Positions 1-8,620 are shown, counted from the first letter of the stretch. The stretch is 64,000 bases of DNA from Kineosporia aurantiaca JCM 3230 (GCA_000719025.1 JODP01000001.1:496001-560000), one strand, 5' to 3'. The notes: generated from the sequence alone by a model not told the origin. Program-made: numbers and translations.

Positions 1-115
1 CCGCCCACCCGGGAAGACGGGCCGGCCAATCCCAAAAGTTGAGGGCTCCAAGCGTCCCCAAACTGCCTCCACACCCCCGACAGATCCATCACCCGATTGC
101 CTCTTGCTCCCGCCC

Positions 116-144
116 GTAAGAAGCGTTAGCTTTTTACTACTTAC
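116..144. promoter_or_regulatory. imperfect palindrome upstream of the SDR gene, possible operator
   Basis: The arms GTAAGAAG (116-123) and CTACTTAC (137-144) match as an inverted repeat with one mismatch around an AT-rich centre, 20 bases upstream of the dehydrogenase start. The layout suits a dimeric regulator (MarR, HxlR or TetR type) controlling that gene. The protein is not identifiable. Nothing else is seen in bases 1-164. Confidence 0.35.
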
Positions 145-164
145 CCCACGAACGAGGAGCCCCC

Positions 165-857
165 ATGACCACCGTCAAGAACGCCGTCGTCCTGGTCACC
201 GGCGGACAGCGCGGCCTGGGCAAGGCCTTCACCGACGCCCTCCTGGCCGAAGGCGCGGCCAAGGTCTACGTCACCGCCCGCACCCCGAAGCCCAGCGAGG
301 ACCCGCGGATCGTGCCGCTGCCGCTCGAGGTGAACGACGAGCAGTCGATCCTCCGCCTCGCCGAGGCCGCCCCGGACGTCACCATCGTGATCAACAACGC
401 CGGCGCCACCGTCCGCCAGGGCCTGACCGAGGTGGGCCTGGAAGACACCCGGAACCTGTTCGAGACCAACGTCTTCGGCCCGCTGCGGGTGGCCCAGGTG
501 TTCGCCCCGATCCTCGCCGCGAACGGCGGCGGCGCCCTGGTCAACGTCAGCTCGGCACTCAGCTGGCTGGCCGGCAGCGGAATCTACGGCGCTTCCAAGG
601 CCGCCCTCTGGTCGCTGACCAACTCGCTGCGCCCGCTGCTCGCCAAGGCCGGCACCCAGGTTCTCGGGGTGCACCTGGGCTACACCGACACCGACATGAC
701 GGCCGCGCTCGACGTGCCCAAGAACGACCCCGCCGACGTGGCCAAGGGCCTGGTCGTGGCGCTGGTGAACGGGGACTCCGAGTACCTCGCGGACGACGCC
801 AGCCGCTACGCCAAGTCCTTGTTGACCGGAGACCCGAAGACCCTCGTTATCGTGTGA
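165..857 (+). CDS. SDR family NAD(P)-dependent oxidoreductase
   Basis: This 230-residue protein is a classical short-chain dehydrogenase/reductase. The Rossmann glycine motif TGGQRGLG covers residues 12-19, the structural NNAG lies at 77-80, and the active-site set N102, S130, Y141 and K145 (YGASK) is complete. It should oxidise or reduce a small alcohol or carbonyl compound with NAD(H) or NADP(H) in the cytosol; the substrate cannot be read from sequence. The start is supported by GAGGAG at 154-159. A CGNR zinc-finger gene follows 21 bases later on the same strand, so the two are probably co-transcribed. An imperfect palindrome lies just upstream. Confidence 0.9.
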   Translation: MTTVKNAVVLVTGGQRGLGKAFTDALLAEGAAKVYVTARTPKPSEDPRIVPLPLEVNDEQSILRLAEAAPDVTIVINNAGATVRQGLTEVGLEDTRNLFETNVFGPLRVAQVFAPILAANGGGALVNVSSALSWLAGSGIYGASKAALWSLTNSLRPLLAKAGTQVLGVHLGYTDTDMTAALDVPKNDPADVAKGLVVALVNGDSEYLADDASRYAKSLLTGDPKTLVIV

Positions 858-878
858 CCCCCGAAGAGAGAGGCTCCG

Positions 879-1454
879 ATGCCGCAATTCGCCGCCACCG
901 TACGTCTGGGCACCTCCACGGCCCCGGTGACGCTTCTCCTTACCCAGGAACTGGTCAACACCCAGGGACCGGTCACCTACAACGTCGATCTGCTGGCCGA
1001 TGCCGCCTCGGCGCAGGAGTGGCTCGACGGGGTGCTGGCGGACTGGCCGGCCGAGACTCCCCGGATCCGGCTCGGAAAGTCTGAGCTCGAAGAGCTGCGC
1101 GCCGTCCGGGCGAGCGTGCTGCACCTGCTGGCGCGGGGCGAGGAACGCCTGTACCAGGTTGCTGCTCCGCCGCTGGACGCGTCCTTCCACGTGAAAGCCG
1201 GTCCGGACGGGGTGGAGGCATCACCCGTCGGAACCGGCATCGAATGGATCGCGTCTGCGGTGGCTCTGGAACTGTTCCGGGCTAGGGAGCACGATCTGCT
1301 CCGGCGGCTCAAGATGTGTCACAACCCGGGCTGCGCAACGGTTTTCTATGACCGTTCGAAGAACAACAGCCGGGCTTGGCACGATGTGGCGACCTGCGGG
1401 AATCAGGCGAATGTGCGGGCTTATCGGGCTCGGCAGAAGGCGGTTGAGGGCTGA
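879..1454 (+). CDS. CGNR zinc finger domain-containing protein, probable regulator
   Basis: A 191-residue protein with the two-part layout of the ABATE/CGNR family: an N-terminal helical domain that probably senses a ligand and a C-terminal zinc finger that probably binds DNA. The finger begins at C147 and C152 and ends at C173 in the family signature, here CGNQ rather than CGNR. The usual third cysteine of the W-C-S-M segment appears to be replaced by histidine (WHDV, H168), which could still bind zinc. It follows the SDR gene and may regulate it. It converges with the next gene after 3 bases. Confidence 0.8.
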   Translation: MPQFAATVRLGTSTAPVTLLLTQELVNTQGPVTYNVDLLADAASAQEWLDGVLADWPAETPRIRLGKSELEELRAVRASVLHLLARGEERLYQVAAPPLDASFHVKAGPDGVEASPVGTGIEWIASAVALELFRAREHDLLRRLKMCHNPGCATVFYDRSKNNSRAWHDVATCGNQANVRAYRARQKAVEG

Positions 1455-1457
1455 GTT

Positions 1458-1922
1458 TCACCGTAGGAAGAGCTTGACCAGCAGTCCCACGAAGCTGGCC
1501 ACCAGCAGCACCAGCACCACGATCAGGAACAGCCCGGCCAGGGCGGCCGCGGCCAGAAGTCCGGCCCCCACCAACAGCATCCGATCGCCCGGGGTGGCCC
1601 GGACGAAACCTTCGGTGCGGATCGCGAGCCCGGCCAGCAGCAGGAGACTGACCGTGGCCAGGACGGCCGCGATCCGGGAATGCCCGCCGAGGGTGACCAA
1701 GCTGAACGGGTCGTGCTGGTCGAGCCAGCTCCCGGCCACGGTCATCCAGGCCACCGCGACCATGTCGAGCAGGGCGAGCCACCGCAAGCGTCGGCCGCTG
1801 CCGAGCGTCCGGCGGCTCGCCGAGGTGGTGGTGGCCCGGAATGAAGGACGCTGGTCGGCGAGGGTCCGGTCGCTGGGGTCCAAGGCGATTACCTCCTGAG
1901 GGTCAAGGATTTTCGTGGTCAT
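1458..1922 (-). CDS. small membrane protein of unknown function, tandem paralogue A
   Basis: A 154-residue protein I do not recognise. A charged N-terminal stretch (about 1-45) precedes four hydrophobic segments at about 48-66, 85-103, 112-130 and 132-152, so it is an integral membrane protein. Its ATG overlaps the stop of the upstream membrane gene by 4 bases, so the two are translationally coupled. The proteins share the MTT start, a first hydrophobic segment and a similar block before the second one, so they look like diverged tandem copies. No catalytic motif is visible. Confidence 0.7.
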   Translation of the reverse strand: MTTKILDPQEVIALDPSDRTLADQRPSFRATTTSASRRTLGSGRRLRWLALLDMVAVAWMTVAGSWLDQHDPFSLVTLGGHSRIAAVLATVSLLLLAGLAIRTEGFVRATPGDRMLLVGAGLLAAAALAGLFLIVVLVLLVASFVGLLVKLFLR

Positions 1923-2566
1923 CGGGTCAGGTCTCCGCGGATCGCGCCGACCAGGATCCCGATCACCGCGCCGAGGGCCAGCCCGATCACCGAGAGGATC
2001 AGCGCGGCCGCCAGCACCACCCCGATCGCGGCCAGCAGGCCGGTCAGGGCGATCGCGATCAGCACGGTGGCGGTGACCGGTTCGGCCCGGGTCAGGCCGG
2101 AGGTGAAAAGTGCGGCCCCGGCCAGCAGAATCGCGGCGATCACGGCGATCAGTCCGGCCTCCTGATGACGGCCGGACAGCGTCGCCACCTCACAGAGCCG
2201 GGTGACGCAGGGCGCGCGGTGCGCCCCGACCATCAGGAGCCAGGTGCCGGCGGCCAGGTCGAGGCCGGCGACGCTGCGCAGGAACTGGGTGAGGAAACGC
2301 GGCAACCGGATGCGCTCGGGGCGGGGGAGCTCGGACGGCCGGCCGGCCGGGGGAACGCCATCGGGCTCCTCGGTCGGCGGCTGCGGAGGCACCTGGGCAG
2401 GTGCCGGAGCCGGCTCGACGACGGGCTCGGCCCAGGGTTCGACCGCAGGATCGATCGAGGGCTCGCTGCGTTCGGCCGCCGGGGCGGTCAGGTGGGAGTC
2501 GTTGTACTGGACCGGGATCCGGACCATCGGGAGGCTGGCGAGAATTTCGCTTCGGCTGGTGGTCAT
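1919..2566 (-). CDS. membrane protein of unknown function with Pro-rich N-terminus, tandem paralogue B
   Basis: A 215-residue protein I do not recognise. About 85 N-terminal residues rich in Pro, Glu and Ala, probably disordered and cytosolic, precede several hydrophobic segments over residues 100-205. The frame stays open further upstream, but the ATG at 2566 gives a start like that of its neighbour (MTT...) and avoids an extension that looks like out-of-frame translation. It overlaps the next gene by 4 bases. Two cysteines lie between the first two membrane segments. A gap of 68 bases separates it from the upstream unknown gene, so all four minus-strand genes here could form one transcript. 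Confidence 0.65.
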   Translation of the reverse strand: MTTSRSEILASLPMVRIPVQYNDSHLTAPAAERSEPSIDPAVEPWAEPVVEPAPAPAQVPPQPPTEEPDGVPPAGRPSELPRPERIRLPRFLTQFLRSVAGLDLAAGTWLLMVGAHRAPCVTRLCEVATLSGRHQEAGLIAVIAAILLAGAALFTSGLTRAEPVTATVLIAIALTGLLAAIGVVLAAALILSVIGLALGAVIGILVGAIRGDLTR

Positions 2567-2634
2567 GCCATGAGCGTGCTGTGCCGGTACATCGCGCAGC
2601 AGGGAAAGTCCCGCTCCGGGACTTTCAGCAACCT

Positions 2635-4254
2635 CTAGGTAACTTGGCGCCGATCCAGAGCGGCGTCGTAGGCCGCGGCAAGTTCGGCCGCGAGCAGGTC
2701 TCCGGGACCGGAAGTGGCGGCCAGGAACGGGGCGGCCGGGCCGCTGAGCGCGTCGCCCCGGCGGATCGCCGCGGTCAGCGCGGCATCGCCGGCCGTGGCC
2801 AGCGCCTCCAGTACGGAGGCCGACGGACCACGCCGCCATAGGGCCTGATCAGGTCGTTCGGCATCGTGCAGGGGCGGCGTCAGGGTGCGCGTCAGCTGGC
2901 TCAGCCGCTCGGCCGGGTGGACAGCCAGGCCGAGCCGCACCTCTGCCACCAGCGAGCGCCAACCCCGCAGGAAGTGCACCGCCCGGCGGGCCCGGTGCAA
3001 CCCTTGATCCCGGTCCGACCGGGCCGGCGGTACCTCGCTGAGCACGTCGTAGACGTCTGCCCGGACGTCCCGCCACCGCCCCGAGGGTCGCGGCAGAATT
3101 CCTTCCAGATGACGTTCGCCCTGCTCAGCCGGGATTTCCCGGGCGTGCAGCAGACCGTATGCGGTGACCACCCCGGTCTTGCGGCTGACCAGCCGGGCCA
3201 GCAGGCGACTTTCCGCAGGCGGGTCCGGCCGGTTTGTCGCACAGCCGGCCACCCGCACCCGGACCCGGACCCCGGCGGCCTTCTGCTTCAGGTCTATCTC
3301 CGCACTTAACGGGCTGGCGCCGAGCCTGACCAGACGCGCCGGAAGTTGGCGGGGATCAATGAAACTCGCCCCGCGTTCGCTCCCGTCGCCCACGACCGCC
3401 ACGGACCTGGGCAAGGACGCCGGTTCGGCGTTCCAGTCTCGGCCAGTCGCTTGACTGACTTCAGTTGCACCGACCGAAGCTTCAGTGATGAAGGACGTCC
3501 GTTCAGCGTCGTGGTGTCCGGTTTCAGTTGAGAGCTGCCCGGGTTCAACCGGGCCTCGCCGGGCTTCGGTCAATCGCACCCAGGCTTCAGGTACGGCGGC
3601 CAAGACCGGGTCGAACTCTCCCACGTGCTCACCCAGGCTGACGAAACACGTCACCAGCCGCTGGAGAGCCTGGACCAGCTCGACCGGCGGTTCTCCGGTC
3701 CGCGCCCCGGACCGGGCCAGGCGATCCAGGTAGGCCGCAGTACCGGACGACGCCGCCCGGGCCCGCCGCAAGGACCCGGCCAGCAGTTCGGACCGGGCCG
3801 GTGAGCCGGTCGGCACGCTCTCGGCCGCGGCCAGGTGGGCGGCGGCACTCTCCGCGTCCACCAAGGACTGGTCCAGCGGTAGGTAGAGCCAGCGGTCGAG
3901 GAACTCGGTCGCGGCCAGCCGCAGCCAGGCCCGGTCGGCCTGCTCCGGCCGGATCGGCCCGGTCACCTCGACCCCGCCGACCCCGGTGGAGTCCAGGGTG
4001 CGCACCGCGGCCAGGCACGAGCCGGCCCCCTCCGCCCCCAACAGGCCGGTCAGGGCGTCCTCGGTCACCTGCGGGGTGCTGATCCGTAACCCGCTCCAGC
4101 GCCGGGGATCGGCCGGACTCCAGCCCAGTTCGAGGCCGGGGACGACCGGGGCGACGTGATCCAGTTCGGCGGGGGCGCGCCCGGCCGGGACGACCAGGTG
4201 GAACCGGCGAGGCCCGGGTCCGGGGCCGGCAGCCGCACTCACGAGGAACGTCAT
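2635..4254 (-). CDS. hypothetical protein, 539 residues
   Basis: I do not recognise this protein. It is soluble-looking, Ala/Arg/Leu-rich and without a signal peptide, a clear membrane segment or a nucleotide-binding motif. Residues 130-230 and 410-535 look helical. The middle (about 235-300) is less GC-biased and low in complexity, and probably a linker. The start MTFLVSAAAG is the first ATG; the frame is open throughout with actinomycete codon bias. It lies 138 bases downstream of another unknown gene on the same strand. The 138-base gap holds no visible element. Structure prediction would be the best route to a function. Confidence 0.6.
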   Translation of the reverse strand: MTFLVSAAAGPGPGPRRFHLVVPAGRAPAELDHVAPVVPGLELGWSPADPRRWSGLRISTPQVTEDALTGLLGAEGAGSCLAAVRTLDSTGVGGVEVTGPIRPEQADRAWLRLAATEFLDRWLYLPLDQSLVDAESAAAHLAAAESVPTGSPARSELLAGSLRRARAASSGTAAYLDRLARSGARTGEPPVELVQALQRLVTCFVSLGEHVGEFDPVLAAVPEAWVRLTEARRGPVEPGQLSTETGHHDAERTSFITEASVGATEVSQATGRDWNAEPASLPRSVAVVGDGSERGASFIDPRQLPARLVRLGASPLSAEIDLKQKAAGVRVRVRVAGCATNRPDPPAESRLLARLVSRKTGVVTAYGLLHAREIPAEQGERHLEGILPRPSGRWRDVRADVYDVLSEVPPARSDRDQGLHRARRAVHFLRGWRSLVAEVRLGLAVHPAERLSQLTRTLTPPLHDAERPDQALWRRGPSASVLEALATAGDAALTAAIRRGDALSGPAAPFLAATSGPGDLLAAELAAAYDAALDRRQVT

Positions 4255-4392
4255 GCTTCCGGCCCTCCAGCAGTGGGGCAGGGCTTCGACCGAGTTACCG
4301 CAAACCCGGGCAAGTCCGATCGTCTCACCACCGGCCCGGGCTGAACAGAGGTCAGGGCCGGGCGAGAACGGCGGGCGGCACCGGAAGACCGG

Positions 4393-5238
4393 TCAGATGT
4401 CGCGCTGCCACTGGCGGGCGAACTCCCAGGCCCGCAGCCGACCCAGCCGGGGACCGGCCCCGCCCGTGGCCCGCCTGAGCATCCGTTCCCCGGCCAGGGT
4501 GGTGAGCGCCTCGGCCCGGATCGCCCGGTACCCGCCCATCCGCTGCCAGGTGCGCTCGCTGACCGGCCCGGTGTGCTCGTCGGCGAAGTGCCGCAGGTCG
4601 GTGGCGCGGCGGCAGAGGTCGATCCGGTTCACCGTGCCGAACCGGTCCAGCGCGGCCGGGTCGAGCCGCAGCAGCCGGTCGGCGGCCGGGTCCGGCCGGG
4701 CGCCGAACGGGTCGAACTCCACCCAGGTCAGGTGTTCCACGCAGGCGCAGACCAGTTCGGCCTGGCCCTTCGAAATCTCCCGGCAGAGCCGGCGCAACGC
4801 ATCCAGTTCGTCCCGCTCGCGTTCCAGCACCGTGCCAATCCGCCAGACCAGGTGCTCGGGGGTGCGCACGGCCCGGGGCCGCGGTCCGGCCACGCGCCGG
4901 CCGGTGGCGACGGCGTAGGCCCGGCCGGCCTCGTCGAGCCGGGACTGGGCGCCGGTCACGTCGCCGACGGTCTGCAGCCGCATGCTTTCGCCGATCAGCC
5001 GGAGGGCGAGCGCGAGGTGCACCAGGACGCGCCGGCCGCCGAGGTCGTCGCTCTGGTCGAGGACCAGCAGGGCCCGGCGCCAGTCACCCCGTTCCAGAGC
5101 CAGGACCGGGCCGGCGAGCGGAGCCGGGTGCTCGCCACCGGCCCGGGCGGCCGCACTACCGGCGGGCACAGCCGCTACCGACCGGACCGCGGAACCGGGA
5201 GGAACCGGTGAATGAATGCCATGTCCCAGCCTATACAC
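4393..5238 (-). CDS. hypothetical protein, helical
   Basis: I do not recognise this protein of up to 281 residues. It looks mostly helical, with several Arg/Leu-rich segments (residues 50-110 and 135-170) that could form helical repeats. No membrane segment or catalytic motif is visible. The GTG at 5238 is the longest in-frame start and lacks a convincing ribosome binding site, so the true start may lie within the first 40 residues, which look low in complexity. It probably shares a transcript with the two downstream unknown genes and faces away from the XRE gene. Confidence 0.5.
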   Translation of the reverse strand: MYRLGHGIHSPVPPGSAVRSVAAVPAGSAAARAGGEHPAPLAGPVLALERGDWRRALLVLDQSDDLGGRRVLVHLALALRLIGESMRLQTVGDVTGAQSRLDEAGRAYAVATGRRVAGPRPRAVRTPEHLVWRIGTVLERERDELDALRRLCREISKGQAELVCACVEHLTWVEFDPFGARPDPAADRLLRLDPAALDRFGTVNRIDLCRRATDLRHFADEHTGPVSERTWQRMGGYRAIRAEALTTLAGERMLRRATGGAGPRLGRLRAWEFARQWQRDI

Positions 5239-5563
5239 ACGATTCCGGGCCGGGAACGGACGAATTCCGCATTACCGGGGGCGCTGAAGGAATTCTTTTC
5301 GTTGCCATTGTTGGCCGCGACCGGGGAAATGGTTCGAACTATTTCCCGCACCCGCCGGACGGTCACCGCAAGCCCCCCGAGGTACACCCCGCCATGCATC
5401 CGGAACCTACCCGGAGTCCACCCGGACTTGGGCGCAAGTTGCCCTGGGGTACAGCCAACCTTGGGTGAGCCTCGCCAACCTCTCAGTAAGACCGTAGACT
5501 CCCGAAGGCGGGCGTTTCGCACCTTTCCGTCCGCATCGGTGGCTGACCAAGAGGGGGTTGGGC
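5239..5563. other. 325-base intergenic region between divergent genes
   Basis: This gap separates the minus-strand unknown gene from the plus-strand XRE gene and is less GC-rich than the coding DNA around it. It holds runs such as GAATTC, several CCGGA/ACCCGG copies at about 5400-5426, and a short inverted repeat ACTTG-GGCG-CAAGT at 5426-5439. An XRE-type protein encoded just downstream could bind here to control both directions. Small frames on both strands lack ribosome binding sites and coding bias, so I see no gene. Confidence 0.4.
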
Positions 5564-6637
5564 ATGCCCGCAACACCGGTCAACGCGGCGCGTCTGGCGC
5601 AGAAGCTGAAGGATCTGCGGGAGAGCCGGCCCGGGCTCACCCAGAACCTGCTGGCCTCCGCCCTCAGCACCGAGAACCGGGTCGCCTCGGCCACCCTGAG
5701 CTCCTGGGAGTCGACCAACAACCCGAAGACCCCGACGCCGGCCCGGCTCGAGGCGTACGCCCGGTTCTTCGCGGTCGCCCGCTCCTTCGACGGCTCCCGG
5801 GCCGTTCTCCCGACCAAGCAGCAGCTCCGGGAGAACCCGGACGACCTGCTGGAGTACGACCGGCTGCACGCCGAGCTGCTCGACCTGCTGCAGGGCGAGG
5901 AGGAGGAGCCCGAGCTCAGCACCGGCCAGCGCACGCTGCTCGACTTCGACGACGGCGACATCGTGATCATCTGCCCGGACGCCCCGGAGGACTCGACCGG
6001 CCCGCTCGCCGAGGACGCTTCGCCCAACTTCACGCTGCTGCACCAGTTCGCCGACACCGACGCGCTGATCGAGGTCTTCGGCCACATCCGGGCGCTGAAC
6101 CCGACCCGCAAGGTCTTCTACCGCACCTCGGACAGCGTCAGCCGCAACGAGATCCAGAACCACCTGGTGCTGATCGGCGGGATCGGCTGGAGCCGCACCA
6201 CCCGGCGGGTGCTCTCCCTGGTCACCATGCCGGTCGAGCAGTTCTCCCACCCGGACCTGCACACCGGCGAGGTGTTCCGGCTGACCAAGACCGACGCCAG
6301 CGAGGAGAAGGTGTTCTTCCCGGTCACCGAGAACGGTGAACTGGTCGAGGACGTGGCGCTGATCGCCCGGGTGGCGAACCCGTTCAACAGCAACCGCACG
6401 CTGACCATCCTGAACGGGGTGCACAGCCGCGGGGTGCTCGGCGCGGCCCTGTCGGTCACCGACGAGACGATCCGGTACGGCAACCAGGAGTTCCTCGCCG
6501 AACGCTTCCCCACCGGCGGCTTCGCCCTGCTCATGCGGGTCCCGGTGATCCAGGGCAAGGTGATCGCCCCGGACTTCAAGAACAGCCGGGCCCGGCTGTT
6601 CGAATGGACCCCGGACGACGACGAGGCCGGGTCGTGA
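5564..6637 (+). CDS. XRE-type helix-turn-helix protein with uncharacterised C-terminal sensor-like domain
   Basis: A 357-residue protein. Residues 8-70 form an XRE/Cro-type DNA-binding domain (RLAQKLKDLR..., LSSWES). An acidic linker (about 110-130) leads to an alpha/beta-looking domain over 131-275 with a hydrophobic strand (GDIVIICPDAP), an NPTRK segment and an NHLVLIGGIGW motif at 199-209. This motif recalls nucleotide- or ligand-binding Rossmann-like folds, but I cannot name the family. The C-terminus (about 275-345) is conserved-looking. The start ATG at 5564 has GAGGGGG at 5551-5557. Its stop overlaps the GTG of the glycosyltransferase-like gene, so the two proteins are made together and probably share a pathway. 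Confidence 0.7.
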   Translation: MPATPVNAARLAQKLKDLRESRPGLTQNLLASALSTENRVASATLSSWESTNNPKTPTPARLEAYARFFAVARSFDGSRAVLPTKQQLRENPDDLLEYDRLHAELLDLLQGEEEEPELSTGQRTLLDFDDGDIVIICPDAPEDSTGPLAEDASPNFTLLHQFADTDALIEVFGHIRALNPTRKVFYRTSDSVSRNEIQNHLVLIGGIGWSRTTRRVLSLVTMPVEQFSHPDLHTGEVFRLTKTDASEEKVFFPVTENGELVEDVALIARVANPFNSNRTLTILNGVHSRGVLGAALSVTDETIRYGNQEFLAERFPTGGFALLMRVPVIQGKVIAPDFKNSRARLFEWTPDDDEAGS

Positions 6638-7860
6638 CGGCCGGCCTCCTGCGGCCCGCGCCCTTCGCGTCTGCCGCCGCGGACGAGCAGGTGCACCAGA
6701 ACGCCTCGCACGCCGTCCTTCTCCAGCCCCACGGTCCGGCCTCGCGGCACGCGCCGGCGGTGCTGGACGCGATCGTGGTACCGGCCGCGCGCGGGGCCCA
6801 GGCCCTGCAGAGCTCGCTCGACCTGTCCACCCGCCTCGGCGTTCAGCTGGTGGTGCTGTGCAGCCGCGACACCCGGGCGGTGGAGGTCGCCGACCTGGCC
6901 GCCGACACCGCCGACACCGCCGGTGCCCCGGTCCTGGCCATCGACGTGCCGGCCCACTACACCCACGAGGCGCTGCCCGGCCGCACCAGCGCTGCCCGGT
7001 TCCGGCGGGTCGGAGCGGGCCGCAGCACCGACCTCAGCCTGAAGCGCAACCTCGGTCTGCTCCTGGCCCGGCTGCACGGCTGGAGCAAGATCCTCTTCCT
7101 GGACGACGACATCGACTCCGCCACCGGCCGGCCGAACTCCGGGCTCGACCTGGCCACCGTGCGGCGGCTCGGGTCCGAGCTGGACTCGCGTCAGGTGGCC
7201 GGGCTGGTCTGCCGTTCCTTCCCTGACAACTCGGTGGTCTGCCACGCCCGCCGCCTGGCCGGCCTGCCGCAGGACAACTTCGTCACCGGCGGCGCCCTTG
7301 GCGTGAACTGCTCCGACCAGCCGCTGCCGTTCTTCCCGGACATCTACAACGAAGACTGGTTCTTCTTCTCCCGGCACGCCGCCAACCGCGAGCTGGCCGA
7401 GGTCGGCGAGGCCCGGCAGTCCCCGTACGACCCGTACCGGAACCCACTTCGGGCCCGGCACGAGGAGTTCGGCGATCTGCTCGCCGAGGGTCTGTACGCG
7501 CTGTTCGACCGGCAGGACAAGGAGATGCCGTTCGCGACCCGGCTCAGCGAGGCCACCATCGACTACTGGGAGCACTTCATCGCCGCCCGCGCGGCCGGTC
7601 TGGCCCGCACGGCCGGCCTGCTCAGTCGCCGGGACGACCCGGAAGCGCACCGGGCGGTGCGCTCGCTGTTCGCCGCCACCCACCAGCTCGGGCAGATCAC
7701 CCCGGCCCTGTGCGCCGACTTCCTTCAGGCCTGGCAGGCCGACCTGGCCGACTGGGAGCGGGCCACGCTGCCGCTGAACGGGCTGGTCAACAGCCAGGCC
7801 GCACTGCGGGCCCTGCGACTGCACGCGGTCGGGCCGGAAGGTCTCCTACAGGCCGGGTAG
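6634..7860 (+). CDS. glycosyltransferase-like protein (GT-A fold, DXD motif)
   Basis: A 408-residue cytosolic protein. An alpha/beta N-terminal half (about 45-105) is followed by FLDDDID at residues 155-161, which looks like the metal-binding DXD motif of GT-A glycosyltransferases. An FVTGGALGVNC segment and NEDWFF (about 236-240) resemble acceptor and catalytic-loop regions of such enzymes. The C-terminal third is helical and unfamiliar. It lacks membrane segments. The GTG at 6634 overlaps the stop of the XRE gene by 4 bases. Its 3' end overlaps the convergent GNAT gene by 15 bases. A nucleotide-sugar transferase is the best guess; donor and acceptor are unknown. Confidence 0.6.
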   Translation: MTAGLLRPAPFASAAADEQVHQNASHAVLLQPHGPASRHAPAVLDAIVVPAARGAQALQSSLDLSTRLGVQLVVLCSRDTRAVEVADLAADTADTAGAPVLAIDVPAHYTHEALPGRTSAARFRRVGAGRSTDLSLKRNLGLLLARLHGWSKILFLDDDIDSATGRPNSGLDLATVRRLGSELDSRQVAGLVCRSFPDNSVVCHARRLAGLPQDNFVTGGALGVNCSDQPLPFFPDIYNEDWFFFSRHAANRELAEVGEARQSPYDPYRNPLRARHEEFGDLLAEGLYALFDRQDKEMPFATRLSEATIDYWEHFIAARAAGLARTAGLLSRRDDPEAHRAVRSLFAATHQLGQITPALCADFLQAWQADLADWERATLPLNGLVNSQAALRALRLHAVGPEGLLQAG

Positions 7861-8421
7861 GCCCTTCGACATCCGGCGCTCCCAGACCCCGCGGTTACCC
7901 GCGTCCGGAGCCGGGGCGTAGTTGCTCTCGTCCTGCCCCATTGGCTCGAAACCCAGACGCAGGTAGGCATCCCAGGCCACGTGGTTGTCGTCGAAGACCC
8001 AGAGCAGCAGTTTGCGGACGCCCGGCTCGGCCCGGGCGCGGAGCTCGAGTTCCTCGATCATCCGCCGCAGCACGCCCTGTCGCCGAGCCCGCGGGTGCAC
8101 CCAGACCGACTCGACGTAACGGACCGCGCTGCTCGGGTCCATCCCGACGTGGTCCTCCACCGGCTCGGCGCCGAGGTGGGCGATGCCGACGATCTGCCGG
8201 TCCAGCCCGGCCCGGGCGATCACCCAGGTCGAGCCGTCCTCCAGCCGGGCCCGCCAGTTCGCCCGGTCCAGCCGGCACTCGAACCGGTGCGCCGCCACGA
8301 ACGCCTTCGGCGAGTCGCGCAGCGACCGCAGCCGCACCATCTTGAGCACGGCCCAGTCGGAGGGCCGGAGCGCGACAATGTCCAGCTCTTCCCGGCGCTT
8401 GGCCTCCGTAAGGGTGGACAC
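7846..8421 (-). CDS. GNAT family N-acetyltransferase (copy 1)
   Basis: A 191-residue acetyltransferase of the GNAT fold that transfers acetyl from acetyl-CoA to an amine. Motif A is visible as VESVWVHPRARRQGVLRRM (about 103-121), with the RRQGV pyrophosphate-binding loop; motif B follows in LLLWVFDDNHVAWDAYLRLGF. The frame is open 144 bases further upstream, but the GTG at 8421 has GGAGAG about 7 bases before it and gives a length matching its neighbour. The next gene on this strand is a clear paralogue with the same VESVWVHP signature. The substrate is unknown. Confidence 0.85.
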   Translation of the reverse strand: MSTLTEAKRREELDIVALRPSDWAVLKMVRLRSLRDSPKAFVAAHRFECRLDRANWRARLEDGSTWVIARAGLDRQIVGIAHLGAEPVEDHVGMDPSSAVRYVESVWVHPRARRQGVLRRMIEELELRARAEPGVRKLLLWVFDDNHVAWDAYLRLGFEPMGQDESNYAPAPDAGNRGVWERRMSKGLPGL

Positions 8422-8587
8422 GCGGTCGCTCTCCGTCCGGGAAAGGGATATATCAGCGGAACAATAATGCCCCGTCTCCGGACCCGGGGATAACGATCCG
8501 TCTTCGGCGCACGGGTTACCGGCTTTACCTCCGTCGGGGAGAGACCGGGTAACCGTAATTCTCACCCTTTTACCGGACCGGGCACGA

Positions 8588-8620
8588 CGAGGCCGCGCGT
8601 CCGGCGGACACGCGGCCTCG
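8588..8620 (-). terminator. probable hairpin terminator
   Basis: CGAGGCCGCG (8588-8597) and CGCGGCCTCG (8611-8620) form a perfect 10-bp stem around a 13-base loop that itself contains GTCC/GGAC. It lies 15 bases past the stop of GNAT copy 2. There is no U-run, as is common for actinomycete terminators. It also lies upstream of GNAT copy 1, which suggests separate transcription of the two. Confidence 0.6.

Noticed and set aside
104..1190. Long overlapping frames on both strands over the SDR and CGNR genes
   Set aside because: They are Arg/Pro/Gly-rich out-of-frame translations typical of GC-rich DNA. The SDR and CGNR frames have complete family motifs and ribosome binding sites.
5212..6424. 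Long frames 5212-6339 (+) and 5483-6424 (-) over the XRE gene
   Set aside because: Low-complexity shadow translations. The frame starting at 5564 has a helix-turn-helix, good codon bias and a coupled partner gene.
6118..7824. A 568-residue minus-strand frame over the XRE and glycosyltransferase genes
   Set aside because: It spans two opposing genes, is repetitive in Gly/Val/Gln/Arg and has no recognisable domain; it arises from scarce stop codons in the antisense of GC-rich genes.
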